This document shows positions 10,467 to 19,441 of a DNA stretch of 64,000 nucleotides, piece by piece. Below the pieces are notes generated by a model. The model was given only the letters and a program-made list of their open reading frames with translations. It was not told the DNA's origin and searched no databases. The position numbers and the translations under genes were made by a program. Where the stretch lies: NCBI RefSeq assembly GCF_012274265.1, contig NZ_JAANYY010000002.1:248001-312000 (forward strand), in the 5' to 3' direction. Within the stretch, counting starts at the first letter, position 1. Each line of letters starts with the position of its first letter. This DNA comes from Sphingopyxis microcysteis (lineage in GTDB: Bacteria; Pseudomonadota; Alphaproteobacteria; Sphingomonadales; Sphingomonadaceae).

Positions 10467-11132
10467 ATGGCGATTTTGAACAGGATGGCCGCGAAACCGG
10501 CGCGCGCTGCGCTCGAGTGCTGCGCTTTCCTGATTGCCGCGTCGGCGACCGATCGCGCCCCCGCCGATCCGCCGACCGTCGCGATCGCCGGCGAGCAGGG
10601 TGAGCCGAGCATCGCGGCGTGGATCGCTGCGGGATCGAACCTCGAAGGATTGCGCGCGCTGCTCGATGCGGGGCGCGATCCGCTGCGCCCGGATCGCGAC
10701 GGCGATACCGCGGTTCACGCTGCCGCGATGGCCCGCAACCCCGCCTATCTGGAATTGCTTCTCGCGCGCGGACTGAGTCCCAATGTTCGCAATGCGCGCA
10801 GCCAGCGCACCCCGATCATGTCGGCCATGATGGCAGATCGCGACCGGCAGTTCGCCATGCTCATCGCCGCAGGCGCCGATCTCGCTCAGGCCGATGCCAC
10901 GGGCAACACGCCGCTGCACGTCGCGGCGCAGATCAACCAGCCGGATTATGTGTTGGCGCTGCTGCGCGCGGGCGGTCCCCCCGCAGCGCGAAATGCGCAG
11001 GAGCAGACGTTCCAGCGCTACCTGTTCATGACCCCCGGCCATCTTCTGACCGAGGAAAACTGGCGGTCGCGGCGCGCGGTCGCGGACTGGCTGCGGCGAA
11101 GCGGTATCGCGTTGGAGGTGCCGACGCCATGA
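10467..11132 (+). CDS. Ankyrin-repeat protein, probably exported
   Basis: About 221 residues from the ATG at 10467; the frame is open upstream to 10380. A basic, hydrophobic N-terminus (ALECCAFLIAASAT) looks like a signal peptide or membrane anchor. Three to four ankyrin repeats follow, with consensus pieces DGDTAVHAAAMA, RTPIMSAMMADR and GNTPLHVAAQIN. Ankyrin repeats bind other proteins and carry no enzymatic activity themselves. Its stop overlaps the start of the next gene (ATGA), so the two are probably translated together and may form a complex. The partner is likewise predicted to be exported. The exact start is uncertain. Confidence 0.75.
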   Translation: MAILNRMAAKPARAALECCAFLIAASATDRAPADPPTVAIAGEQGEPSIAAWIAAGSNLEGLRALLDAGRDPLRPDRDGDTAVHAAAMARNPAYLELLLARGLSPNVRNARSQRTPIMSAMMADRDRQFAMLIAAGADLAQADATGNTPLHVAAQINQPDYVLALLRAGGPPAARNAQEQTFQRYLFMTPGHLLTEENWRSRRAVADWLRRSGIALEVPTP

Positions 11133-12220
11133 TCGGAAAAATGGGTCTGTCGTGTCTCGCCATGCTCGGCCTGCTGTTCACCGCGCCCGCGCACGCGACG
11201 CTGCCGCCGCCGACCCCGTCCGAATATGGCGCCTATGGCCCGCGTGTCGTTTGCGAAGGCGACCTGTCGATCGCGGTGCGCGCGGACGAGGCGGTGCATC
11301 TGGTCGGCCCGATTTTTCGGATCATCGGCGATGATCATCTGATCGCCGCCACCCCGATGCTGATGCCGCCTTCGGCGCTCTCGCTGTTCAATGGGCCGGT
11401 CAGGCACGGGGTTTTCGCGACCGGCGGTCTGCCGAACAATCCTGCGATCGCCTTTCGCTATTCGGGCGACTTGCCGCCTGCCGCGGCGCCCTATGCGATT
11501 TTCGCGCGCGATGGCTTCGGCAAAGACGCGGTGCGTTATGCGATCGAGACGCGCGTCGGCGCGGCATCATCCGCCGACATGCTGCCGATGCTGATCGTCG
11601 CGTCGCCTTCGTTCGACGGGTCCGACGCCGACAAGGCGATTCTGGCGCGATTTCAGCTGGGTGCCGCTGGCGTTGCCGACTGCGTTCGGCCCTCTGACCT
11701 CGACGCAGGCAAGGCCGATTATCGCGCCGCGGGTTTTGAACGATCGTTCGACAATCCCTATTACGCCGGGCTGTACCCCGCTCAGCCCGATGTCGGGCCG
11801 GGCTATCATTGCCGGGGGGGCATCGGTTTTGCGGTTGCGGCGGGGGAGCAATTGCGTCGTCCCTGGAAGTCGCAGCGCGCCGGGCAGTCCTATCTGATCA
11901 GTGGCGGCGTGACGGTGGCATTATGGGGTCCGGTCGCGCCGATGCGGCCGATCGATCCCGACGATCGACGCGAGCACCCCGCGGGGCAATTGCACCGCAG
12001 CGCGCTCACCTTTTACCCCAGCCGCGGTGTCGGGCCGCCTTATGCGGCGCCGGGGGTGCGCGAAGACGGCAGCTGGCTGGTCGAGCTGGGTCAGGACAGG
12101 AATAGCAGGCTGCAAATCCGCTTTCCGGCGGGCGACAAGGCGGCGCTGGGGTTTTCGCTGATCGAGCGGCTGGAATTTGTCGCCGACGATGACCCGCGAT
12201 GCGGAATTTCGCCGCGCTGA
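11129..12220 (+). CDS. Unknown exported protein with two related halves
   Basis: 363 residues, family not recognised. The N-terminus (CLAMLGLLFTAPAHA) is a clear signal peptide. Two segments look like copies of one motif: VVCEGDLSIAVRADE (Cys at about residue 42) and YHCRGGIGFAVAAGE (Cys at about 227). Each is followed after about 15 residues by a hydrophobic beta-rich stretch, suggesting an internal duplication and possibly a disulfide or paired-domain fold. The ATG overlaps the stop of the ankyrin gene by four bases (ATGA), a sign of translational coupling. The frame is open far upstream, inside the ankyrin gene, but that part is shadow. Function unknown. Confidence 0.7.
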   Translation: MIGKMGLSCLAMLGLLFTAPAHATLPPPTPSEYGAYGPRVVCEGDLSIAVRADEAVHLVGPIFRIIGDDHLIAATPMLMPPSALSLFNGPVRHGVFATGGLPNNPAIAFRYSGDLPPAAAPYAIFARDGFGKDAVRYAIETRVGAASSADMLPMLIVASPSFDGSDADKAILARFQLGAAGVADCVRPSDLDAGKADYRAAGFERSFDNPYYAGLYPAQPDVGPGYHCRGGIGFAVAAGEQLRRPWKSQRAGQSYLISGGVTVALWGPVAPMRPIDPDDRREHPAGQLHRSALTFYPSRGVGPPYAAPGVREDGSWLVELGQDRNSRLQIRFPAGDKAALGFSLIERLEFVADDDPRCGISPR

Positions 12221-12463
12221 TGCGAGCAGCGCGAAGGCGCCTCATGTACCGGTTCACGCGGTCGATTGGGTTCGCGGTTGCCCTCCGCTAGGGTGTGGAC
12301 GTCGATAGATTTCCACAGGATTGCATCGATGCAGGGGCTGAAATTTCATCATCTTGCGCTCGGGCGAGCGCCGGATCCGGGCGATCATGGCCGACGTGCG
12401 GGCGCGCGCGGCCTATGCCGCCGCGCCGTCGGTGCGGTTCGTCACGGCCAAGCCCGCTGGCGG
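12221..12463. other. Intergenic region, no gene seen
   Basis: 243 bases between the unknown exported protein and the convergent small LuxR gene. Short open frames exist (for example from 12295) but none has recognisable protein character or a convincing ribosome binding site. No hairpin terminator stands out. Confidence 0.4.
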
Positions 12464-12907
12464 CTACGCGGCCAGGGTGGTGGGATATGTCAGCGCGGTA
12501 CGCTCGGGTGTCAGCGACCGCCGCATCGCCCGGCGGCAGGGATAACCCAGAATGCGCAGGATATTCGAAACATGGTTGCGCACCGTGAAATGCGACAGCC
12601 CGAGCTTGCGGCCGATTTCCTTGTTCGACAGGCCGCGGAGCAGATAGTCCAGAATTTCGCGCTGGCGATCGGTGAGCGGGGAGGGCGGTGCCACGGGCCC
12701 GGGCGTCGTCGCCCCCGCGTTGCGATCGACGTAGAGCTGCGACAGGTTGATGATGTCCGAGTCGGGAAGCGCGGACTTTATCCTCGAAATGACGTCGTCG
12801 CCGCAGTGCCGCGATATGGTGACCAGCACGATGGTACGGTCTTCGGGGGCGAAGCTATCCGTCGCCGACAGCGGCGCGGGATAGACTGACGGATCGATAG
12901 GTTTCAT
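12464..12907 (-). CDS. Small orphan LuxR-type HTH protein
   Basis: 147 residues. The C-terminal part (about 78-135) is a LuxR/NarL helix-turn-helix: LTDRQREILDYLLRG, then NKEIGRKLGLSHFTVRNH. The first 70 residues (for example IVLVTISRHCGDDVISRI) are far too short for a receiver and lack the acidic pocket and the phosphoacceptor Asp-plus-Lys pattern, so the input half looks degenerate or replaced. The helix-turn-helix resembles that of the NarL-type regulator at 9440, and both end the recognition region with LRILG, suggesting a paralogue. It is divergent from the LytS-type kinase gene at 13016. Probable DNA-binding regulator without phosphorylation control. Confidence 0.75.
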   Translation of the reverse strand: MKPIDPSVYPAPLSATDSFAPEDRTIVLVTISRHCGDDVISRIKSALPDSDIINLSQLYVDRNAGATTPGPVAPPSPLTDRQREILDYLLRGLSNKEIGRKLGLSHFTVRNHVSNILRILGYPCRRAMRRSLTPERTALTYPTTLAA

Positions 12908-13015
12908 GGCGCAGCGATGCTATCGCAGTGTCGGCGAACGATGAGGGGGGAAACCGGCGATTGGCTTATTGGGGGCAATGAACGGGTGGGGTTTTCTACC
13001 AATGGCTTGTCGGCG

Positions 13016-14149
13016 ATGACCAGCGCTAAGGAGCGTCAGGCGGAATCGACGATTTTTCCGCAGAATGGCGCGCGCCCGCTCGCGTCATTGCCCTCCGCCG
13101 TGGTGCAGGAGCGCAAGGCGATTACGGTGACCACGGTCAAGCTGGCGGCGCTGTTCTGGTTCTGCGTTTTCATTACCGACAGTTTTCTATGGGGTCTGGC
13201 CGGCGTCGATCCCGTCAAATCGGCATTGGGCAAGTTCATCACGAACAGCTTTGGCGTCGGGTTGACGCTGATCGTCACCGCGCTGCTGTTCCTGCTGCGT
13301 CAGGCGTCGATCTTTGTCAAAGTGACCGTCATTTTCGTATTTTCGGTCATAGCGGCCGCCATCCTCAGCGGCATCGATATTCTGGTCTATATCTGGTTTG
13401 TGCGGCCCGCGAACTGGACGTTTGACCAGGTGGTGTTCGGGCATACGATGATTTCGAGCACCGGCATGTTTTTCGGCTGGTCGTGCCTGTACGTCGCATT
13501 GCTTTACAGCTTCGACGTGCGCGACCGCGAACGGAGCCTTGCCCTGGCGCGCGAAGAAGCGCTGTCGGCGCAAATGCGCGCGCTGCGGTACCAGATCAAC
13601 CCGCATTTCCTGTTCAACACGCTCAATTCGGCCATGGGTCTGGTCGAGGAGGGGGCGACGGCGCGCGCGCAGCGCATGATGTTGTCGCTGTCGACCTTTC
13701 TGCGCCAGACGCTCGAACTCGATCCGCTGAAGGATGTGACGCTCGCCGCCGAACTCGAATTGCAGGAGGATTATCTCGAGATCGAACGCGAACGCTTTCC
13801 CGACCGCATGCGCTTCACGATCGACGTGGAGGCTGCGGCGTTGAAGGCGCTGGTCCCGAACCTGTTGCTCCAGCCGCTGGTCGAAAATGCGGTAAAGCAC
13901 GGGATCGAACCATGCACGGGCGAAGTCGGCATCCGTATCACCGCGTGGCGCGATGGCGACCAGCTGTGCATCCGGGTCGAAAACGACCTTTGCTCGATCG
14001 ATGAGGGCTCGCCGCGACCGGGGAGCCGGATCGGGCTGCGCAACGTCGCCGAACGGCTCGCGGCGCGTTTCGGAACGCGCAGTTCGTTCGAAACCAGATT
14101 GACCCCGGCGCTGTTTCGCGCCGAGATCAAGCTACCATGGTCGGTCTGA
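13016..14149 (+). CDS. LytS/YehU-type sensor histidine kinase
   Basis: 377 residues from the ATG at 13016; an upstream in-frame start at 12917 adds a non-conserved tail. Four hydrophobic segments (about residues 38-165) form the membrane part. The His_kinase domain follows with the motif YQINPHFLFNTLNS (His197), then an ATP-binding domain with LLLQPLVENAVKHGIEP and GSRIGLRNVAERL. This family phosphorylates LytTR-type regulators. The next gene encodes exactly such a regulator and its start overlaps this stop (TGATG), so the two form a two-component operon. The signal sensed is unknown. Confidence 0.88.
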   Translation: MTSAKERQAESTIFPQNGARPLASLPSAVVQERKAITVTTVKLAALFWFCVFITDSFLWGLAGVDPVKSALGKFITNSFGVGLTLIVTALLFLLRQASIFVKVTVIFVFSVIAAAILSGIDILVYIWFVRPANWTFDQVVFGHTMISSTGMFFGWSCLYVALLYSFDVRDRERSLALAREEALSAQMRALRYQINPHFLFNTLNSAMGLVEEGATARAQRMMLSLSTFLRQTLELDPLKDVTLAAELELQEDYLEIERERFPDRMRFTIDVEAAALKALVPNLLLQPLVENAVKHGIEPCTGEVGIRITAWRDGDQLCIRVENDLCSIDEGSPRPGSRIGLRNVAERLAARFGTRSSFETRLTPALFRAEIKLPWSV

Positions 14150-14928
14150 TGCGGGAATTTGCGATCCTGGTCGTCGACGACGAACCCTTGGCGCGCCGCC
14201 GCGTGGTGCGGCTGGCGCAGCAACTGCCGTGGGTCGGCGACGTCGCGCAGGCGGGCAATGTCGCGCAGGCGGCCGAGTGGTTGGCCAGTGCCCCGTGTCA
14301 CATCATCCTGCTCGATATCCGGATGCCCGGGGGCAGCGGCTTCGACCTGCTCCGCCATTTGCCCGACCCGGCTCCGGCGGTGATCTTTGTGACCGCGTTC
14401 AGCGATCAGGCACTGCGTGCCTTCGATGCGCAGGCGGTCGACTATGTCACCAAGCCGATCGAGGCGGGACGGTTCCAGACCGCGATGGAGCGCGCCCGCA
14501 TGGCGGTCGAGCAAAAACACAGCGCCGACCGCATCCGCGAACTGGAAGAGGTCGTCGCGACGCTGCGCGCGGCAGAGCCTGAAACGCGCAATCACCTGGG
14601 CGAATTATGGGTTCGCGCGGGCGGCGAATATGTCCGGATCAAGCCCGAGAGCATCTCGCACATCAGCGCCGAGCGTGACTATGTCCGCGTGCATGTCGAC
14701 GGGAACAGCTATTTATACAATGAAAATCTGGCAACGCTTGAACGACTGTTGCCGGCGTTCCAGTTTCAGCGCATCCACCGCAGCACGATGGTGCGTATCG
14801 ATGCGGTCGATCGCGTCAAGGCCGGGCAGTTTCACTCGCTGATCGCGGTGCTGAACGATGGCACCGAATTGCGCGTCGGCCGCACCTATACCGCGGCGAT
14901 CCGGGCCCGGCTCGCGCGCCGCGGCTGA
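14149..14928 (+). CDS. LytTR-family response regulator
   Basis: 259 residues. Receiver at 1-120 with VVDDEPLARRR, phosphoacceptor Asp56 in LLDIRMPGG, and the conserved VTKPI. A short coiled linker (about 122-147) leads to the LytTR DNA-binding domain (about 155-255), with the typical ISAERDYVRVH and FQRIHRSTMVRID. LytTR regulators bind promoter direct repeats. The ATG at 14149 overlaps the kinase stop by one base and is preferred over the in-frame ATG at 14137. The target genes cannot be told from this window. Confidence 0.9.
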   Translation: MREFAILVVDDEPLARRRVVRLAQQLPWVGDVAQAGNVAQAAEWLASAPCHIILLDIRMPGGSGFDLLRHLPDPAPAVIFVTAFSDQALRAFDAQAVDYVTKPIEAGRFQTAMERARMAVEQKHSADRIRELEEVVATLRAAEPETRNHLGELWVRAGGEYVRIKPESISHISAERDYVRVHVDGNSYLYNENLATLERLLPAFQFQRIHRSTMVRIDAVDRVKAGQFHSLIAVLNDGTELRVGRTYTAAIRARLARRG

Positions 14929-15052
14929 CGCCGCCATCGGTTCTGAGCCTCCGCAGCGCGAAGTTTTTCTTGCCCGCGTCGCAGGGCGAACCGCCTTGTT
15001 TCCGTTACGTCGCCGTGCAAGGGGACGCGCTTGAAAAGCGGGAGAGCGAGCG

Positions 15053-16282
15053 ATGCATTTTGACGTGGTGATTGTCGGCGCTGGCCATGGCGGGGCGCAG
15101 GTCGCGATCATGCTGCGCACGCAGAAATTCACCGGCAGCATCGCGATTATCGGCGACGAGCCCGAGCTTCCCTATGAACGCCCGCCGCTCTCGAAGGAAT
15201 ATTTCGCGGGCGAGAAGGAATTCGAACGGATCCAGCTGCGCCCCGCCAAATATTGGGACGAGCGCGAGGTGACGATGCTGCTCGGCAAGCGCGTCGTCGC
15301 TGTCGATCCGGCAGCGCATGCGGTCACCACCGATGGCGGCGAGACGATCGGCTATGGCAAGCTCGTCTGGGCGACCGGCGGATCGCCCCGGATGCTCCCC
15401 ATCCCGGGCGGTGACCTGCCCGGCGTACAGGGCGTACGGACCAAGGCCGATGCCGATGCGATGAAGGCTGCGTCGGAAACTGCAAATCAGATCGTCGTGA
15501 TCGGCGGCGGTTATATCGGGCTGGAAGCCGCGGCGGTGCTGCGCAAGGCAGGCAAGAAGGTCGTCCTGCTCGAAGCGCTCGATCGGGTGTTGGCGCGCGT
15601 TGCCGGGACCGAACTGTCGCGCTTCTACGAACGCGAACATCGCGATCATGGCGTCGACCTCCGGCTCGGGGTCGCGGTCGAGGCGATCGAAGGCAGCGAT
15701 CATGTGACCGGGGTGCGGCTGGCGGATGGCGAGGCCATCGCCGCCGACCTGGTCATTGTCGGCATCGGCATCATTCCCGCCGTCGAGCCGCTGATCGCCG
15801 CGGGAGCCAATGGCGGCAACGGTGTGCTGGTCGATCGCCTGTGCAAGACCAGCCTGCCCGATATCTATGCCATCGGCGACTGCGCCGCGCATGAAAATGA
15901 CTATGCCGAAGGCGTCGTGATCCGCCTGGAATCGGTTCAGAACGCCAATGACCAGGCGAATGTCGTCGCGAAGGGTATCGTCGGCGACGAAGCGCCCTAT
16001 CACGCGATTCCGTGGTTCTGGTCGAACCAATATGACCTCAAGCTTCAGACCGCAGGGCTGTCGACCGGCCACGACCGCGCCGTGATGCGCGGCGACCCGG
16101 CGACGCGCAGCTTTTCGGTGATCTATCTGAAGGCGGGCAAGGTGATCGCGATCGACTGCGTCAACGCCACCAAGGATTATGTCCAGGGCCGGATGATCGT
16201 CACCGCGGGAGTGGTGGCGACCGCCGAGCAGCTCGCCGACACCGAAACGCCGCTGAAGCAGTTGTTGCCGGGCGCCGCCTAG
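15053..16282 (+). CDS. FAD/NAD(P)-dependent ferredoxin reductase
   Basis: 409 residues, the usual length for the rhodocoxin/putidaredoxin reductase family, which passes electrons from NAD(P)H through FAD to a [2Fe-2S] ferredoxin. FAD-binding motif [14 protein letters not shown] is at the N-terminus, NAD(P)-binding motif [16 protein letters not shown] is near residue 150, and the second FAD motif [10 protein letters not shown] is near 275. A reductase C-terminal domain follows. No ferredoxin or P450 gene lies next to it here, so its partner is elsewhere. A purine-rich GGGAGAGCGAGCG precedes the ATG. It is followed by a family A palindromic repeat. Confidence 0.88.
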   Translation: MHFDVVIVGAGHGGAQVAIMLRTQKFTGSIAIIGDEPELPYERPPLSKEYFAGEKEFERIQLRPAKYWDEREVTMLLGKRVVAVDPAAHAVTTDGGETIGYGKLVWATGGSPRMLPIPGGDLPGVQGVRTKADADAMKAASETANQIVVIGGGYIGLEAAAVLRKAGKKVVLLEALDRVLARVAGTELSRFYEREHRDHGVDLRLGVAVEAIEGSDHVTGVRLADGEAIAADLVIVGIGIIPAVEPLIAAGANGGNGVLVDRLCKTSLPDIYAIGDCAAHENDYAEGVVIRLESVQNANDQANVVAKGIVGDEAPYHAIPWFWSNQYDLKLQTAGLSTGHDRAVMRGDPATRSFSVIYLKAGKVIAIDCVNATKDYVQGRMIVTAGVVATAEQLADTETPLKQLLPGAA

Positions 16283-16330
16283 GGTTTGGCTCAGAGGTTT
16301 GTCCCGAATAGACGGCATCATTCGTCGCCA

Positions 16331-16391
16331 TAGCCCTAAGCTTGTCGAAGGGCGCTTCTCGGATAAGCGCCCTTCGACGAGTTCTGGGCTA
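16331..16391. repeat. Palindromic repeat family A, copy 2
   Basis: Imperfect inverted repeat: 16331-16357 (TAGCCCTAAGCTTGTC...) pairs with 16365-16391, with a 7-base loop and a few mismatches in the right arm. It lies between the convergent ferredoxin reductase and DUF4126 genes, again in terminator position. Confidence 0.75.
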
Positions 16392-16416
16392 TGATTCAGT
16401 TTGGCCGGAGTTGTCC

Positions 16417-17052
16417 CTAGGAGGGCGGTCCCCCGTCGGTTCGCGGAGCCTCATCGCCCAGCGCGCGCTTCAGCGTCGCCTTGATGTTGAGGAGCAGGCG
16501 GCGCAGCGCGATGATGACGACGACCGCGGCGACGGCCATCACGGCCGCGATCAGGATTGCGAGCGGAGGGAAGGCGATCGCCAGTGCGAGCAGGCCGCCG
16601 GTCGCGACATCCTCGCCGGTCGAGACCACCGCATTGCTGAAAGGTTCGGGGCTGGCATTGACGACGGCGCGCGTCGTCGCCTTGGCGCCGTGGCTCAGCA
16701 GGGCGCCGCCGCCGCCGAGCAGAAAGGCGATCACCTGCCAGGTCGGATCGGACGCGTCGACGAGCGCAAGCGCAAGCAAGGCGCCGCCGAGCGGGCGGAT
16801 CACGCTGTGAACCATGTCCCACACCGAATCCACCCACGCGATCTTGTCGGCCAGGAATTCGGCGAGCGTCCCGATCGCCGCGACCCCCAGCACCCACGGG
16901 TTCGCCAGTACCTGCAACGCCGCGAGATGTTCGGGCAGCGGCAGCCAACCGAAATGCATCGCGGTGCCGGTGGCCAATATGGTCAGATAGAGCCGCCAAC
17001 CGGCGAGCAGGCTCAGGCTACCGGCGACGCCCAAAATCTCGACGATTCCCAA
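16417..17052 (-). CDS. DUF4126-family membrane protein
   Basis: About 211 residues with five to six hydrophobic segments: VAGSLSLLAGWRLYLTILAT at the start, central LGGALLALALV and a long C-terminal ILIAAVMAVAAVVVIIALRR. The pattern and the Gly/Ala-rich core fit the DUF4126 family, whose function is unknown. I use the TTG at 17052 as start because AGGGGAG lies eight bases before it. An ATG upstream at 17097 adds 15 basic residues without family character. The C-terminus is a charged cytosolic tail. Confidence 0.75.
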   Translation of the reverse strand: MGIVEILGVAGSLSLLAGWRLYLTILATGTAMHFGWLPLPEHLAALQVLANPWVLGVAAIGTLAEFLADKIAWVDSVWDMVHSVIRPLGGALLALALVDASDPTWQVIAFLLGGGGALLSHGAKATTRAVVNASPEPFSNAVVSTGEDVATGGLLALAIAFPPLAILIAAVMAVAAVVVIIALRRLLLNIKATLKRALGDEAPRTDGGPPS

Positions 17053-17154
17053 TGTCCTGCTCCCCTTTATCGGTCGGCGGACATCTTGCACCCGCATCGC
17101 GGCGGCCGCAATGCCGGGATGACAAGCGGCGATGGCCCGGTTATCGCTCGGTCG

Positions 17155-17952
17155 ATGAGCAGCCCCGTCCCATCATCACCGACCTCCGAAAATTTGCCCG
17201 ACGGCGCGATCCCTGCGGCCACGCTGGTCATCATGCGGCCGTCGGACGACGGCGGTCCCGACGAAATCCTGATGGTCAAGCGCTCGACGAACATGGCCTT
17301 TGCTGCCGGCGCGGTCGTTTTCCCCGGCGGGCGCGTCGATCCCGACGACTATCTCGTGGCGCGCCAGCACGCGCCCGATCTTGCCGAAGCCGACGGCGCG
17401 GCGCGGGTGGCGGCGCTGCGCGAAACGCTCGAGGAAACCGGGCTCGCGGTCGGCTGGCCGGGGCTGGCGGACCGTGACGTTCCCGACGTGCGCCGCGCCT
17501 TGCTCGCCGGCACGCTGCTGTCGGACATGCTGGCGGCGCGCGGCGATCGAATCGCCTTGGATTCATTGGTTCCCTTCGCGCGCTGGTGCCCGAACTTCAA
17601 GGAAGCGCGGACATTTGACACGCGATTCTATGCCGTTAACGCGCCGCCGCACAGCCACGAACTGACGGTCGAGGAGGCTGAGCACAGCCATATTTTCTGG
17701 GCCACCGCGACGAACACACTGGCGATGGCCGACAGCGGCGAGGTCTCGGTCATTTTTCCGACCCGCCGAAATCTCGAAAAATTGGCGCAGGCACCTGATT
17801 TTGCGAGATTTTCGGATCATGCGAGGCAGTTTCCGATCGATCTCGTGACACCATGGATCGAGGATCGCGAAGGGCAGGCGTTTTTGTGCATTCCGGGGCA
17901 TTTGGGATACCCGGTGACAAGCGAATCTTTTGAGCGTGTTCGCCGGGGCTAG
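17155..17952 (+). CDS. Nudix hydrolase (NUDT19/CoA-diphosphatase-like)
   Basis: 265 residues from the ATG at 17155; the frame is open upstream but that part overlaps the DUF4126 gene. The Nudix box is visible as AALRETLEETGLAVG, preceded by GAVVFPGGRVD. The REx2EE core binds metal for cleaving nucleoside diphosphate-linked substrates. The downstream piece with FARWCPN and FDTRFYAV resembles NUDT19-type acyl-CoA/CoA diphosphatases, so CoA derivatives are a plausible substrate. That is a family-based guess. Its start region lies about 100 bases from the divergent DUF4126 gene. Confidence 0.82.
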   Translation: MSSPVPSSPTSENLPDGAIPAATLVIMRPSDDGGPDEILMVKRSTNMAFAAGAVVFPGGRVDPDDYLVARQHAPDLAEADGAARVAALRETLEETGLAVGWPGLADRDVPDVRRALLAGTLLSDMLAARGDRIALDSLVPFARWCPNFKEARTFDTRFYAVNAPPHSHELTVEEAEHSHIFWATATNTLAMADSGEVSVIFPTRRNLEKLAQAPDFARFSDHARQFPIDLVTPWIEDREGQAFLCIPGHLGYPVTSESFERVRRG

Positions 17953-18124
17953 TGACCTTTTTGCAACAAGTTTCTCTCTATTTAGCAATTTGGTAAGAAT
18001 TGCCGGACTAGGGCAAATCGTCGTTGCATTTGCTGAACGCTGTGCCTAAGACGGCCTCGCAGATGAGTGTTGGGGATTTCCCTGGTGCGATTCGACAAGA
18101 CTAATCCAGTGGACGGAGAATATA

Positions 18125-18352
18125 ATGAACCTGCTCAAAAAGGCTGCGATCTCTCTCGCAGCGACCTCGATGATTGCAGCCCCGGTTGCCGCGTCGGCCG
18201 CTCCCGCAGCCCGTGCAGCTTCGGCCGTTGACGGCCAGAGCGAGCTCGAAGGCGGCACCAGCTGGATCATCGCTATCGTCGCGCTGGCTGCCATCATCGG
18301 CGGCATCATCATCGCGTCGGACAACAACGACGACTCGCCGACCAGCCCGTAA
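18125..18352 (+). CDS. Small exported/membrane protein (75 aa), function unknown
   Basis: 75 residues. The N-terminal signal-like segment (LLKKAAISLAATSMIAAP...ASA) is followed by a Gly/Glu linker, one strongly hydrophobic segment (WIIAIVALAAIIGGIIIA) and an acidic tail (DNNDDSPTSP). Ribosome binding site GGACGGAG lies six bases before the ATG. It has its own 172-base upstream region and its own terminator, so it is an independent unit. Short proteins of this layout occur in sphingomonads, but I know no function. Confidence 0.75.
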   Translation: MNLLKKAAISLAATSMIAAPVAASAAPAARAASAVDGQSELEGGTSWIIAIVALAAIIGGIIIASDNNDDSPTSP

Positions 18353-18377
18353 TTTTCGGCTGATCGCTAAAGATACC

Positions 18378-18411
18378 AAAAGGCTCCGAGCTGCGCTCGG
18401 GGCCTTTTGTG
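18378..18411 (+). terminator. Intrinsic terminator after the 75-aa gene
   Basis: Stem AAAAGGCTCCGAG pairs with CTCGGGGCCTTTT (13 bp, one mismatch) around a 5-base loop. The symmetrical A and T flanks mean it could also end transcription from the opposite strand, where the amidohydrolase gene ends at 18497. Confidence 0.8.
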
Positions 18412-18496
18412 CGTCCGTAGTGGCTGTATCAGCGGCGCCGATGGATGTTTGCCGACCCTGACCACAATGGGTTCCGCAAGCGCGATTGCGCATCGC

Positions 18497-19354
18497 CTAT
18501 AATGTGATGCCGCGCATCTCCCGGGAACGGTCCAGGGGAATCGCTTGCCGGGCGCGGTCCGTCGCAGCGCTGTCGATCGGCGCCGACACGATGCGATACC
18601 CGGCTTCACCCTCGACCGTGCCGCCATCCGCCAGCACCGCCCCCCACGGATCGACGATCAGGCTGTGGCCATAGGTCGCGCGGCCATCGTCATGAAGCCC
18701 GCTTTGTGCCGCTGCCAGGATATGGCACCCGGTTTCGATCGCCCGCGCGCGCATCAGCACATGCCAGTGTGCTTCGCCCGTCGACACCGTGAAAGCGGCG
18801 GGGATTGCGACCAGCGTCGCGCCCTGACCGACGAGCGCCCGGTAAAGTTCCGGAAACCGCAAATCATAACAGATGCTCAGGCCTAACCGGCCCAGCGGGG
18901 TATCGACGACCGTCAGTGTATCGCCCCCGGCATAGGCCGCCGATTCGGTCCAATTCTCACCCGATGGCAAGGTCACGTCGAACATGTGGATCTTGTCATA
19001 GCGCGCTCGGATGCTGCCATCGGCGGCGATCACATGGCTGCGGTTGACGCGCCGCTTTCCGTCGTCGGCAAGCAGGGGCATCGACCCCGAATGGAGCCAC
19101 AGCCCATGCTTCTGCGCCATGTCCTGTAGTGCGGTGGGCCAGGGGCTATCGGCCTCGCGGACGATATGCGCGCCCGATCGCGCCCGATCGCGGTCGAGCA
19201 GCAGCGACATTTCGGGCAGGAAAGCCATCGCCGCGCCGCGCGCCGCCGCATCGGCCATCGCGCGATCGATCGTCGCCAGGTTGCGCTGTGGGTCGGTACC
19301 GCTCGTCATCTGGATGAGCGCGGCGATCGGCGGGGAGGGCGGTGAAGCGGTCAT
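18497..19354 (-). CDS. Carbon-nitrogen hydrolase (nitrilase superfamily amidase)
   Basis: About 285 residues, normal for the family, which hydrolyses amide or nitrile C-N bonds through a Glu-Lys-Cys triad. All three are visible: Glu in FLPEMSLL, Lys in RYDKIHMFD, and nucleophile Cys in SICYDLRFPELYR. The layout (deaminated-glutathione amidase/NIT-like, with GSMPL and YGHSLIVDPWG) suggests a Nit1/omega-amidase relative, but the substrate cannot be read from the sequence. Start: a GTG at 19360 or the ATG at 19354; I use the ATG. It is convergent with the small membrane protein gene. Confidence 0.87.
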   Translation of the reverse strand: MTASPPSPPIAALIQMTSGTDPQRNLATIDRAMADAAARGAAMAFLPEMSLLLDRDRARSGAHIVREADSPWPTALQDMAQKHGLWLHSGSMPLLADDGKRRVNRSHVIAADGSIRARYDKIHMFDVTLPSGENWTESAAYAGGDTLTVVDTPLGRLGLSICYDLRFPELYRALVGQGATLVAIPAAFTVSTGEAHWHVLMRARAIETGCHILAAAQSGLHDDGRATYGHSLIVDPWGAVLADGGTVEGEAGYRIVSAPIDSAATDRARQAIPLDRSREMRGITL

Positions 19355-19441
19355 GATCACTGGCTAGGCCGCCGCCGCCGACAGGACAAGCACCGCGACA
19401 GTTCAGTGGCCAGCAAGGTTGGAACCGGTTAAGATGGCGCA

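Noticed and set aside
10619-11128. Upstream extension of the unknown exported protein
   Set aside because: The extension lies in another frame of the ankyrin gene; the ATG at 11129 starts a proper signal peptide and overlaps the previous stop.
15005-16321. Minus-strand frame of 438 residues opposite the ferredoxin reductase
   Set aside because: No family motifs; the plus strand has FAD and NAD motifs in the right order.
16342-17154. Upstream extension of the Nudix gene
   Set aside because: It lies antisense to the DUF4126 gene and has low-complexity Arg/Gln composition; the ATG at 17155 fits the Nudix family.
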